Source: an uncultured Dorea sp. (GTDB lineage: Bacteria > Bacillota > Clostridia > Lachnospirales > Lachnospiraceae). Taken from it: a stretch of 36,497 nt of DNA. Under the pieces are notes generated by a model. That model saw only the letters and a list, made by a program, of their open reading frames with translations, was not told the DNA's origin and did no database searches. Positions 14,734-21,873 of this stretch are shown in pieces. Position numbers and translations under genes: made by a program. Within the stretch, counting starts at the first letter, position 1. Each line of letters starts with the position of its first letter. The stretch lies in the NCBI GenBank assembly GCA_900543415.1, contig UQRE01000028.1:1-36497 (forward strand), read 5' to 3'.

Positions 14734-14773
14734 ATAAGTGAACGAACGGAGTTAAGTTTCGTTTTTTACTTAT
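14734..14773 (+). promoter_or_regulatory. Leader hairpin before prdC
   Basis: ATAAGT/ACTTAT (outer) and AACGAA/TTCGTT (inner) form a two-part stem with an 11-nt loop. TTTT follows the inner stem, giving an attenuator-like shape about 10 nt before the prdC ribosome site. A smaller AAATGGC/GCCATTT hairpin lies at 14676-14692, behind the tRNA. Confidence 0.4.
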
Positions 14774-14799
14774 ATAAAAAAGAAAAGGAGAAATGTGTC

Positions 14800-16200
14800 A
14801 TGGGAAATGTACAGATTTTATTACGTCAGCACGTAGGCGCACCTTGCGCACCGTGTGTTGAAGTTGGGGCAGATGTAAAAAAAGGTACACTCATTGCTAC
14901 ACCAACAGGACTTGGAGCAAATATTTTTTCAAGTGTTTATGGTAAAGTGGCAGAGATTACAGAGGACAGAATCATCATTGAGCCGGCAGATGAGCAGCCG
15001 GATGAGTTCGTTCCGATTGATGTACCGGAAGATGCTTCTAAGCTTGACATGGTAAAAGCGGCTGGAATTGTTGGTATGGGAGGCGCCGGATTCCCGACAG
15101 GAATAAAACTGGGAATTGACTTGTCTGCAACAGAGATGGGAGAGATGGATGCTGAAATCAATCCGGAACTTCCAGCGGACTTTAAAATTGAGCACGGATA
15201 TATTTTGATTAATGCGGCGGAGTGTGAGCCGGGATTAGAGCACAATATCAGACAGATCGAAGAGCAGTGTGACAAAGTGATCACAGGTATTAAGTACAGC
15301 ATGGAGATCGCGAAGGCTGATAAGTGTATTATCGCTATCAAGAAGAAAAATCAGAAAGCGATCAAGACATTGCAGGCAGCTCTTGCAAATGAGCCGGATA
15401 TTACAATGCACCTTCTTCCGGATATTTATCCGATGGGAGAAGAGCGTGCGGTAGTAAGAGAGTGCCTTGGTGTAAATCTTACACCGGTTCAGCTTCCTTC
15501 TGCAGCAAGAAGCGTGGTACTTAACCTTGAAACTGTTGCAAGAATCGCAGAGGCAATTGATGAGAAGAGACCGTGCATTACAAAGAACTTAACAGTTCGT
15601 GGTAAAATAAATGGCGGAAACGCAGCACATGTATTCATGGACGTTCCGGTTGGCGTAAGCGTTGGTGAAATGATCGAAAGAGCAGGCGGAATCGACGGAG
15701 AATATGGCGAAATCATCATGGGTGGAGCCTTTACAGGTAAATCTACAGAGCTTGATGCACCGATCACAAAGACAACAGGTGGTATTATCGTTACTGTAGA
15801 GTTCCCGGATCTTCACGGAGCAAAAATGGGTATTCTTGTATGTGCTTGCGGTGGTTCCGAAGATCGTATGCGCGAGATCGCTAAGAAGATGAATGCAGAA
15901 GTCGTATCTGTTGCAAGATGTAAACAGGCGATTGAGACAAAGCCGGGGGCACCGCTTAAGTGCTTAAGACCTGGTAACTGTCCGGGACAGGTTAAGAATA
16001 ACATGCAGTTCAAGAAAGATGGATGTGAGTATATCATTATCGGTAACTGCTCAGATTGTTCTAACACAGTTATGGCATCCGGTCCGAAGATGGGACTGAA
16101 AGTATTCCATCAGACTGACCATGCTATGAGAAGTGTAGGTCACGCTCTTTACAGAACTTTAAGAGTGTCCAAACAGGTAAGTCAGGATATTGATTTTTAA
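14800..16200 (+). CDS. prdC: Proline reductase electron-transfer protein PrdC
   Basis: A 466-aa RnfC-like protein thought to pass electrons from NADH to the proline reductase complex. The N-terminus is a barrel-sandwich region, QHVGAPCAPCVEVGADVKKG. The flavin/NADH-type motif is MGGAGFPTGIKL near residue 95, followed by NAAECEPGLEHNIRQIEEQ. The C-terminal third carries several cysteines (LVCACGGSED, LRPGNCPGQVK, IGNCSDCSN). Some clostridial PrdC proteins are reported to contain Sec; this one has no in-frame TGA, so it would be a cysteine form. AAAGGAG precedes the ATG. It is 148 nt after tRNA-Sec and separated from prdA by a weak terminator. Confidence 0.92.
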   Translation: MGNVQILLRQHVGAPCAPCVEVGADVKKGTLIATPTGLGANIFSSVYGKVAEITEDRIIIEPADEQPDEFVPIDVPEDASKLDMVKAAGIVGMGGAGFPTGIKLGIDLSATEMGEMDAEINPELPADFKIEHGYILINAAECEPGLEHNIRQIEEQCDKVITGIKYSMEIAKADKCIIAIKKKNQKAIKTLQAALANEPDITMHLLPDIYPMGEERAVVRECLGVNLTPVQLPSAARSVVLNLETVARIAEAIDEKRPCITKNLTVRGKINGGNAAHVFMDVPVGVSVGEMIERAGGIDGEYGEIIMGGAFTGKSTELDAPITKTTGGIIVTVEFPDLHGAKMGILVCACGGSEDRMREIAKKMNAEVVSVARCKQAIETKPGAPLKCLRPGNCPGQVKNNMQFKKDGCEYIIIGNCSDCSNTVMASGPKMGLKVFHQTDHAMRSVGHALYRTLRVSKQVSQDIDF

Positions 16201-16238
16201 TAGAACCTGATGGTTATGGTATTACTGTCATAGAGGGT

Positions 16239-16270
16239 AAGGGCGGCTGGTCCCCGATCCCGCCGCCTTT
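16239..16270 (+). terminator. Weak terminator between prdC and prdA
   Basis: AAGGGCGGC and GCCGCCTTT pair over 9 bp (one G-U) with a 14-nt loop, followed by CTTATAAG rather than a long T-run. It probably gives partial termination. Confidence 0.5.
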
Positions 16271-16381
16271 CTTATAAGTTAAGCGAGAGGTATTCTTTTA
16301 CCTGATATGACTGTATATATACAAATTTACCGTACAATAACGTGTCGGTACATTTTTACCACAATAAGGAGGGAAAACAAT

Positions 16382-18232
16382 ATGTCAATCACAGCTGAAA
16401 CAGCTAAAGAACATGCTCATGATCCTGCGGTATTATGTTGTAGAGCCGAAGCTGGTATTACAATTGAACCAGCAAATCTGGAAGATCCAGCGATCTTTGA
16501 TGATTTGGTAGATTCAGGATTATTGAACCTGGATGGTTGCTTAACCATCGAAGAAGTTTTGGGAGCAAAACTTACAAAAACTTGTGATTCTCTTGCACCG
16601 TTGACAGCAGATGTACTTGACGGAGTGAACGCAGTAAGCGCTCCAGCAGCAGAGGAAGAGGTAGTAGAGGAAGTAGAAGCACCAGCAGCACCGGTAGCAG
16701 CAGCGCCAGTAGCAGCAGGTGGAACATTAAAGATTCACATCGGAGAAGGAAAAGACATCAATCTTGAAATTCCGGTTGGAGCACTTGGAGCAGGTGGAGC
16801 AGCAGTTGCAGAAGTTCCGGCAGGAGCAGTAGCAGCAGGCGTGGCAGCACCGACAGCAGAAGTTGAAGAAGAGAAAGTTGTAAGATCTCTTACAAGAAAA
16901 CACTTCAACATCACAGAAGTTAAGAGAGGACCAGAGACAAAGATCGAAGGAACAACTCTTTACATTCGTGAAGGAATCGAAGCAGACGTTATCGCTGATC
17001 AGGAATTAGTAAAAGATTTCCACTTAGAGATCATTACTCCTGATTTATATCACACATATTCTGAGACAGTTATGGACGTTCAGCCAATCGCTACAAAAGA
17101 AGGCGATTCTGAGCTCGGAACAGGTGTTACAAGAGTACTTGACGGCGTTGTTATGATGCTGACAGGTGTTGATGAAGGCGGAGTTCAGATCGGTGAGTTC
17201 GGATCTTCTGAAGGATACTTAGATGAGAACATTATGTGGAATCGTCCAAGCTGTCCAGATAAAGGAGAAATCTTCATCAAAGGTAACATTGTTATCCAGG
17301 AGAAGACAAACATGGAGCGTCGTGGTCCTATGGCTGCTCATACAGCATTTGATATTATCACACAGGAAATCCGTGACGTTATGAAGAAACTTGACGAGAG
17401 CCTTGTAGTTGATACTCAGGAATTAAAGCAGGTTCGTCGTCCAGGTAAGAAGAAAGTTGTTATCGTTAAAGAGATCATGGGACAGGGAGCTATGCATGAT
17501 AACTTCATCCTTCCTGTAGAGCCTGTTGGTGTTCTTGGCGCAAGAGCTAACGTAGACTTAGGAAACGTTCCGATCTGCGTATCTCCATTGGAGGTTCTTG
17601 ACGGATGTATCCATGCATTAACATGTATCGGACCAGCATCTAAAGAGATGTCCAGACATTACTGGAGAGAGCCACTTGTACTCGAAGCATTACATGATCC
17701 GGAAGTTGACCTTTGTGGTGTTGTATTCGTTGGATCTCCTCAGATCAACGCTGAGAAATTCTACGTATCCCGCCGTCTTGGTCACACAGTAGAAATGATG
17801 GATGCTGATGGAGCATTTGTTACAACAGAAGGATTTGGTAACAACCATATCGACTTTGCAAGCCACATCGAACAGATTGGTATGAGAGGAATCCCGGTAG
17901 TAGGTATGTCTTACTGTGCAGTACAGGGAGCACTCGTTGTTGGTAACAAGTACATGCAGTACATGGTTGATAACAACAAATCTGAAGCTGGTATCGAGAA
18001 TGAGATTCTTGGTAACAACACACTTTGTCCAGAGGATGCTGTACGTGCACTCGCTATGCTGAAAACAGCTATGGCTGGTGAAGACGTTAAGGCCGCTGAG
18101 AAGAAGTGGAATCCAAACGTTAAGTCTACAAACGTAGAGTTGATCGAGAGCGCATACGGAACAAAGATTGATCTCGTAGGAAACGAGCAGGAACTTCCGA
18201 TGAGCGAAAAGCGTAGATTAAAATACAGCTAG
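16382..18232 (+). CDS. prdA: D-proline reductase proprotein PrdA
   Basis: A 616-aa precursor of the pyruvoyl-containing subunit of D-proline reductase, which reductively opens D-proline to 5-aminovalerate. The precursor self-cleaves before a cysteine that becomes the pyruvoyl group. Here this is Cys415 in ALTCIGPASKE, giving parts of about 414 and 202 residues, in line with the known 45- and 23-kDa chains. Residues 85-113 and 133-165 are Ala/Val/Glu/Gly-rich linkers around a short KIHIGEGKDIN segment. ATG 16382 has AAGGAGG 8-9 nt upstream; an earlier in-frame Met has none. Codon use is strongly biased, suggesting high expression. PrdD and PrdE copy its two halves. Confidence 0.95.
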   Translation: MSITAETAKEHAHDPAVLCCRAEAGITIEPANLEDPAIFDDLVDSGLLNLDGCLTIEEVLGAKLTKTCDSLAPLTADVLDGVNAVSAPAAEEEVVEEVEAPAAPVAAAPVAAGGTLKIHIGEGKDINLEIPVGALGAGGAAVAEVPAGAVAAGVAAPTAEVEEEKVVRSLTRKHFNITEVKRGPETKIEGTTLYIREGIEADVIADQELVKDFHLEIITPDLYHTYSETVMDVQPIATKEGDSELGTGVTRVLDGVVMMLTGVDEGGVQIGEFGSSEGYLDENIMWNRPSCPDKGEIFIKGNIVIQEKTNMERRGPMAAHTAFDIITQEIRDVMKKLDESLVVDTQELKQVRRPGKKKVVIVKEIMGQGAMHDNFILPVEPVGVLGARANVDLGNVPICVSPLEVLDGCIHALTCIGPASKEMSRHYWREPLVLEALHDPEVDLCGVVFVGSPQINAEKFYVSRRLGHTVEMMDADGAFVTTEGFGNNHIDFASHIEQIGMRGIPVVGMSYCAVQGALVVGNKYMQYMVDNNKSEAGIENEILGNNTLCPEDAVRALAMLKTAMAGEDVKAAEKKWNPNVKSTNVELIESAYGTKIDLVGNEQELPMSEKRRLKYS

Positions 18233-18249
18233 GCTGAAGGTGTTCTTAA

Positions 18250-18549
18250 ATGAATAACGAACGTTTGAATTATGGCGATAGAATCATTTATATGGAAGGC
18301 GTTGTAGTGGATGTTGATGATTGTAGTATCAGCGTTGACTTGAAAGGACGTCTGGGGTTCTTTAAAGCGCCGAGAAGGATGTTTATCTGCGATACTGAAC
18401 CAAAAGTGGGACAGGAATTTGGATGGAACATGAGTTTTCCGGAACAGCTTGGCCCTGAGATAAATGAGCACTACGTCAGCAACATAGAAAAAGAAAGACG
18501 CAAACAACAAGAAATGAGTAAGCGTTTGGATGATAATAAGGAGGTTTAA
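18250..18549 (+). CDS. Small conserved protein between prdA and prdB
   Basis: A 99-aa soluble protein with no signal peptide or membrane segment. The first 60 residues form beta strands (DRIIYMEGVVVDVDDCSISVDLKG), resembling a small SH3/OB-like barrel. The last 30 residues form a charged, probably coiled-coil helix (NIEKERRKQQEMSKRLDDNK). GAAGGTG precedes the ATG. It ends 2 nt before prdB and starts 17 nt after prdA, inside the reductase operon. I recall that small proteins occur at this place in other clostridial prd loci but cannot confirm the family. A chaperone, assembly or maturation role for PrdA/PrdB is plausible from position only. Confidence 0.8.
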   Translation: MNNERLNYGDRIIYMEGVVVDVDDCSISVDLKGRLGFFKAPRRMFICDTEPKVGQEFGWNMSFPEQLGPEINEHYVSNIEKERRKQQEMSKRLDDNKEV

Positions 18550-18551
18550 AA

Positions 18552-19277
18552 ATGAGTTTAACGGTTGTTAAAGGTTTACAATCTGAAATCTTCGTTCCGA
18601 TTACTCCACCGTCAGTATGGACTCCTGTAACAAAAGAGCTGAAAGATATGTCTATCGCTCTTGCTACAGCTGCTGGTGTTCATAAGAAAGACCAGGAAAG
18701 ATTCAATCTTGCTGGTGACTTCACATGGAGAAAGATCGAAAATACTACACCATCAAGCGAACTGATGGTATCCCATGGTGGATATGATAACAGTGATGTT
18801 AACAAAGACATTAACTGTATGTTCCCAATTGACAGAATCCATGAGTTAGCTGCTGAAGGATTTATTAGAGCTTGTGCTCCTGTACACGCAGGATTCATGG
18901 GTGGTGGCGGAAACCAGGAGAAATTCAAAGGTGAAACTGGTCCGGCTATCGCACAGATGTTTAAAGAAGAGGACGTTGACGCAGTAGTTCTCACTGCTGG
19001 ATGAGGAACCTGTCACCGCTCTGCAGTATTGGTGCAGAGAGCGATTGAAGAAGCTGGAATTCCAACAATTATTATTGCAGCTCTTCCACCGGTTGTTCGT
19101 CAGACCGGTACTCCTCGTGCAGTTGCTCCATTGGTACCTATGGGTGCTAACGCTGGTGGACCGCACAATGTTGAACAGCAGACACAGATCGTAAAAGCAA
19201 CTCTTGAGCAGTTAGTTGAAATCCAGACACCTGGAAAGATCGTACCACTGCCATTCGAGTACGTAGCTAAGATCTAA
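18552..19277 (+). CDS. prdB: D-proline reductase selenoprotein subunit PrdB
   Basis: The catalytic selenoprotein subunit of D-proline reductase; its selenol attacks the bound proline. The full product is 241 aa and reads through a TGA at 19002-19004 as Sec151 in VVLTAG-U-GTCHRSAVLVQ, where known PrdB proteins carry Sec near residue 152. It is related to the GrdB-type glycine/sarcosine/betaine reductase subunits. A stem-loop right after the TGA provides the SECIS. AAGGAGG lies 8 nt before the ATG. The gene would look like two broken fragments if TGA were taken as stop. An intrinsic terminator follows within 20 nt. Confidence 0.97.
19002..19043 (+). promoter_or_regulatory. Sec codon and bacterial SECIS in prdB
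   Basis: TGA at 19002-19004 is followed by CGCTCTGCA (19017-19025) pairing with TGCAGAG..CG (19033-19043) with a 2-nt AG bulge. The 7-nt loop GTATTGG begins with G and starts 21 nt after the TGA. Confidence 0.8.
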
Positions 19278-19292
19278 TTTTATGAAGCTGGA

Positions 19293-19325
19293 AGGGTAGA
19301 TGTATTTATACATCTGCCCTTTTTT
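19293..19325 (+). terminator. Intrinsic terminator between prdB and prdD
   Basis: AGGGTAGATGTA and TACATCTGCCCT form a 12-bp stem (one G-U) with a TTTA loop, then six T. It sits inside the prd gene series, so prdD/prdE should be expressed below prdA/prdB. Confidence 0.85.
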
Positions 19326-19367
19326 GAAAAAAAGAGGGCACATTCTCTAAAAACGGAGGTGAAGCAG

Positions 19368-20135
19368 TTGGCTGATGAAGTAAAAGATTTAAGACGTCTG
19401 GTCATCAAAGCATTCCATATGACAGACGTAGAGTGGGGCGAGCACAACGATATTACGACAGATGGTCATATGACTGTCAGTAAAGAGATGCTCGATAAGC
19501 TGGTTGCAGAAGAGGATTGTCTGGAGAAGATCGATATTCAGATCATCAAACCAGGCGATCATGACCGCTGGACAAACACAATGATGGATATCATCCCGAT
19601 CTCAACCAAAGTGCTTGGTAAGCTTGGAGAAGGAATTACACATACCATTACAGGTGTCTATGTGATTCTTACAGGCGTGGATGTTAATGGAAAGCAATGT
19701 CATGAGTTTGGTTCTTCGGAAGGAAACTTAAAAGAACAGTTAGTTCTGAATCGTGCAGGAACACCGGGAGACAACGATTACATTATCTCGTTTGACGTAA
19801 CTCTTGCAGCAGGAATGGGACAGGAAAGACCGGGTCCTACAGCAGCTCACAGAGCATGCGATAAATTTATTCAGAGCTACCGTGACAAATTAAAAAAATT
19901 CAAAGGTGATAAATGTACAGAACGTCATGAGTATCACGATATTGTGAGACCTGACAAGAAAAAAGTACTGATCATCAAGCAGGTTGCAGGGCAGGGCGCA
20001 ATGTATGACACACACCTGTTTGCAAAAGAGCCATCTGGTGTAGAGGGCGGAAAATCGATTATTGATATGGGTAATATGCCGGTTATCGTAACTCCGAATG
20101 AGTATCGTGACGGAATTATCCGTTCTATGCAATAG
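19368..20135 (+). CDS. prdD: PrdD, homologous to PrdA N-terminal part
   Basis: A 255-aa protein that matches the PrdA region ahead of its cleavage site. Shared segments include FHMTDVEWG vs KHFNITEVKRG, a long block TGVDVNGKQCHEFGSSEGNL, GPTAAHRACDKFIQS, and KKVLIIKQVAGQGAMYD. It lacks the PrdA N-terminal extension and linkers. It is thought to help assemble or mature the reductase; no catalytic residue can be named. Start: GGAGG (19355-19359) is 8 nt before TTG 19368, which I choose. A GTG at 19359 overlaps the ribosome site itself and is unlikely. The stop codon TAG overlaps the prdE ribosome site. Confidence 0.88.
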   Translation: MADEVKDLRRLVIKAFHMTDVEWGEHNDITTDGHMTVSKEMLDKLVAEEDCLEKIDIQIIKPGDHDRWTNTMMDIIPISTKVLGKLGEGITHTITGVYVILTGVDVNGKQCHEFGSSEGNLKEQLVLNRAGTPGDNDYIISFDVTLAAGMGQERPGPTAAHRACDKFIQSYRDKLKKFKGDKCTERHEYHDIVRPDKKKVLIIKQVAGQGAMYDTHLFAKEPSGVEGGKSIIDMGNMPVIVTPNEYRDGIIRSMQ

Positions 20136-20147
20136 GAGGTGTAAGAC

Positions 20148-20627
20148 ATGGGAATTGGTCCTTCAACAAAGGAAACTTCATTGCATCATTTCAGAGATCC
20201 GTTGTTAGAGGTTGTTGCAGAAGATACAGACCTCGATCTGATGGGAGTCATGCTCGTAGGTTCTCCGGACGGCAATGAGGACAAAATGCTTGTTGGTACA
20301 AGAGCCGCTGTATGGGCAGAATGTATGCGTGCAGACGGAGTCATCCTTTCCTGTGATGGATGGGGAAACAGCCACGTAGATTATACGAATACCATTGAAC
20401 AGATTGGTATGCGCGGAATTCCGGTAACAGGTATTACATTTAACGGTACGGTTGCCCAGTTTGTCGTTGTAAATGATTATCTGGATGCCATTGTCGATAT
20501 AAATAAGAGTGAAAGCGGTGAAGAGACAGACGTTGTAGGTGAAAACAACATGGATCGTGTAGACTGTCTGAAAGCAAAAGCTTTATTAAAACTGAAAATG
20601 AGAAAGAAAGATCAGGAAAATCGATAA
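20148..20627 (+). CDS. prdE: PrdE, homologous to PrdA C-terminal part
   Basis: A 159-aa protein matching the mature pyruvoyl chain of PrdA. It begins MGIGPSTKETSLHHFRDPLL, aligned with PrdA CIGPASKEMSRHYWREPLV. The match continues through GVMLVGSPDGNEDK, NSHVDYTNTIEQIGMRGIPV and VDINKSESG. The residue at the place of the PrdA pyruvoyl-forming Cys is Gly, so PrdE cannot form a pyruvoyl group. It likely acts with PrdD as a non-catalytic pair. TAGGAGGTG lies 6-7 nt before the ATG and is shared with the prdD stop; the genes are 12 nt apart. It is the last gene before a strong terminator. Confidence 0.88.
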   Translation: MGIGPSTKETSLHHFRDPLLEVVAEDTDLDLMGVMLVGSPDGNEDKMLVGTRAAVWAECMRADGVILSCDGWGNSHVDYTNTIEQIGMRGIPVTGITFNGTVAQFVVVNDYLDAIVDINKSESGEETDVVGENNMDRVDCLKAKALLKLKMRKKDQENR

Positions 20628-20637
20628 ATTGATTTAA

Positions 20638-20678
20638 AACGTCATATCCCTATATTTATAGGGATGTGGCGTTTTTTT
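20638..20678 (+). terminator. Terminator of prd locus
   Basis: AACGTCATATCCCTA pairs with TAGGGATGTGGCGTT (two G-U) around a short TATTTA loop and is followed by seven T. Confidence 0.88.
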
Positions 20679-20730
20679 AGCTATATTATAGAAAAAAATA
20701 TTGTCAGTTATTTGTGAAAAAATAAATTAA

Positions 20731-20760
20731 TTGACAGAAATATTATTCCTGTGATATAAC
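20731..20760 (+). promoter_or_regulatory. Sigma-A promoter of FNT channel gene
   Basis: Consensus TTGACA (20731-20736), an 18-bp spacer and TATAAC (20755-20760), about 58 bp before the GTG start. Confidence 0.6.
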
Positions 20761-20817
20761 GACGATATAGGAATTCGGGGAATGTGAATCTAACGTGTGG
20801 AAAGGAGGGACAATGAG

Positions 20818-21423
20818 GTGAAAGAGAATGGGAGGATATTTCTAAAGGCTGCTGCTGCCGGCATAATGATCGGCATTGGGGGAGCGGTCTATTTGACGCT
20901 GGAAAATAAAGTGATCGGAGCGGTGCTTTTTGGTGTGGGTCTCTATACGATTGTGCTGAACGGGCTTTTTCTATACACGGGCAAAGTCGGAGATCTTATA
21001 AGTGCCAAAGATAAAAAAGCATATATTTTACAGCTTATTTTCACATGGATAGGGAATCTTGCGGGAACAGCGCTTGCAGCAGCTGCCATTTCAGCAACGA
21101 GAATCGGAAATCTTGGAAGAACGGCAGAAGTAATCTGTAAGACAAAACTTGCGGATACACCGCATAGCATTTTGATTCTGGCAGTATTTTGCGGAATACT
21201 GATGTATGCTGCGGTAGATGGATTTCGTGAAAAAGGGAATCCATTGATTTTATTTTTTTGCGTTACTGTTTTCATATTGTGTGGTTTTGAACATTGTATC
21301 GCGAATATGTTTTACTTTTCGGTGGCAGGAGCATGGTCATTGCGGGCTGTTACATATCTTTTGCTCATGACATTGGGAAACAGTGTCGGCGGAATTTTGC
21401 TGCCGCTGGTCAAAAAAGTATAA
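20818..21423 (+). CDS. Formate/nitrite transporter (FNT) family channel
   Basis: A membrane channel of about 201 aa with six hydrophobic spans, of the FNT family (FocA, NirC, HSC types), which passes small anions such as formate, nitrite or hydrosulfide. Visible family marks are the N-terminal AAAAGIMIGIGGAVYL, NGLFLYTGKVGDL, WIGNLAGTALAA, and the loop FEHCIANMFYFS with the central His. The subtype cannot be called from sequence reading. GGAGG (20804-20808) fixes the GTG at 20818; an earlier GTG lies before this site. It has its own promoter, directly upstream of the glycine cleavage/formate operon. Formate traffic for Fhs is an attractive but unproven role. It is shorter than typical FNT proteins (about 260-280 aa). 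Confidence 0.85.
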   Translation: MKENGRIFLKAAAAGIMIGIGGAVYLTLENKVIGAVLFGVGLYTIVLNGLFLYTGKVGDLISAKDKKAYILQLIFTWIGNLAGTALAAAAISATRIGNLGRTAEVICKTKLADTPHSILILAVFCGILMYAAVDGFREKGNPLILFFCVTVFILCGFEHCIANMFYFSVAGAWSLRAVTYLLLMTLGNSVGGILLPLVKKV

Positions 21424-21583
21424 TGAAAAAAATAATATGCTTATAGACAGTCTCGATATTGTTAAAAAAATGAGAATCATGAGAACCCCTGTAATTACTG
21501 GGGAAATTGTAAATATGTGAAAATAGCAACAAATATGTGAAAAAGATAACACTTAAATTGTGCTAAATATACAAAAAATGGAG

Positions 21584-21613
21584 TTGACAAAACAAAATTA
21601 AGCTGTTTATAAT
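21584..21613 (+). promoter_or_regulatory. Sigma-A promoter of gcv operon
   Basis: Consensus TTGACA (21584-21589), 18 bp, consensus TATAAT (21608-21613). It drives the riboswitch leader. Confidence 0.75.
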
Positions 21614-21639
21614 TAAGAAAAAATAAAGCGCAGACATTG

Positions 21640-21750
21640 GTTGAAAAATCCGAGAGAGCTCTTCCGGTAGATCGGAAGCGCCGAAGGGGCAAGGAATCAT
21701 CTGAAACTCTCAGGCACAGGAATCGGGTTTGGACATAACTCTGAAGAAAA
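21640..21750 (+). promoter_or_regulatory. Glycine riboswitch, single aptamer
   Basis: The gcvT-type glycine aptamer is recognised by its conserved blocks: CGAGAGAGC, GCGCCGAAGGGGCAAGG, GAAACTCTCAGGCACAGG, and GGACATAACTCTGAAG. Only one aptamer is present rather than the common tandem pair. An intrinsic terminator follows directly, so it should control transcription of gcvT onward, normally on with glycine. Confidence 0.9.
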
Positions 21751-21753
21751 ACG

Positions 21754-21799
21754 ACAGGGAAATTTAAGATCTGGAAAGGTCTTGGATTTCCCTGTTTTT
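21754..21799 (+). terminator. Riboswitch-controlled terminator
   Basis: ACAGGGAAAT and ATTTCCCTGT form a 10-bp outer stem, with an inner AAGATC/GGTCTT-like helix, followed by five T. It lies between aptamer and gcvT and is the expression platform. Confidence 0.85.
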
Positions 21800-21873
21800 G
21801 TAGTATGGAATGGAACATATATCATGCCATAGTCTTTGTTGACAGAGGGAAAGCTTAATAGGAGGAAGAGAAT

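Noticed and set aside
16307..16381. A 25-residue N-terminal extension of PrdA
   Set aside because: The upstream Met has no ribosome site and the extension is not PrdA-like; ATG 16382 has AAGGAGG at the right distance.
16200..16381. A sigma-54 promoter before prdA
   Set aside because: I found no GG-N10-GC pair in a TGGCAC/TTGC context in this gap.
18552..19277. prdB as two fragments (pseudogene)
   Set aside because: The break is a TGA in the conserved Sec context with a SECIS hairpin behind it, in a genome segment with a full Sec system.
19359..19367. GTG start for prdD at 19359
   Set aside because: It overlaps the GGAGG ribosome site; TTG 19368 has ideal spacing.
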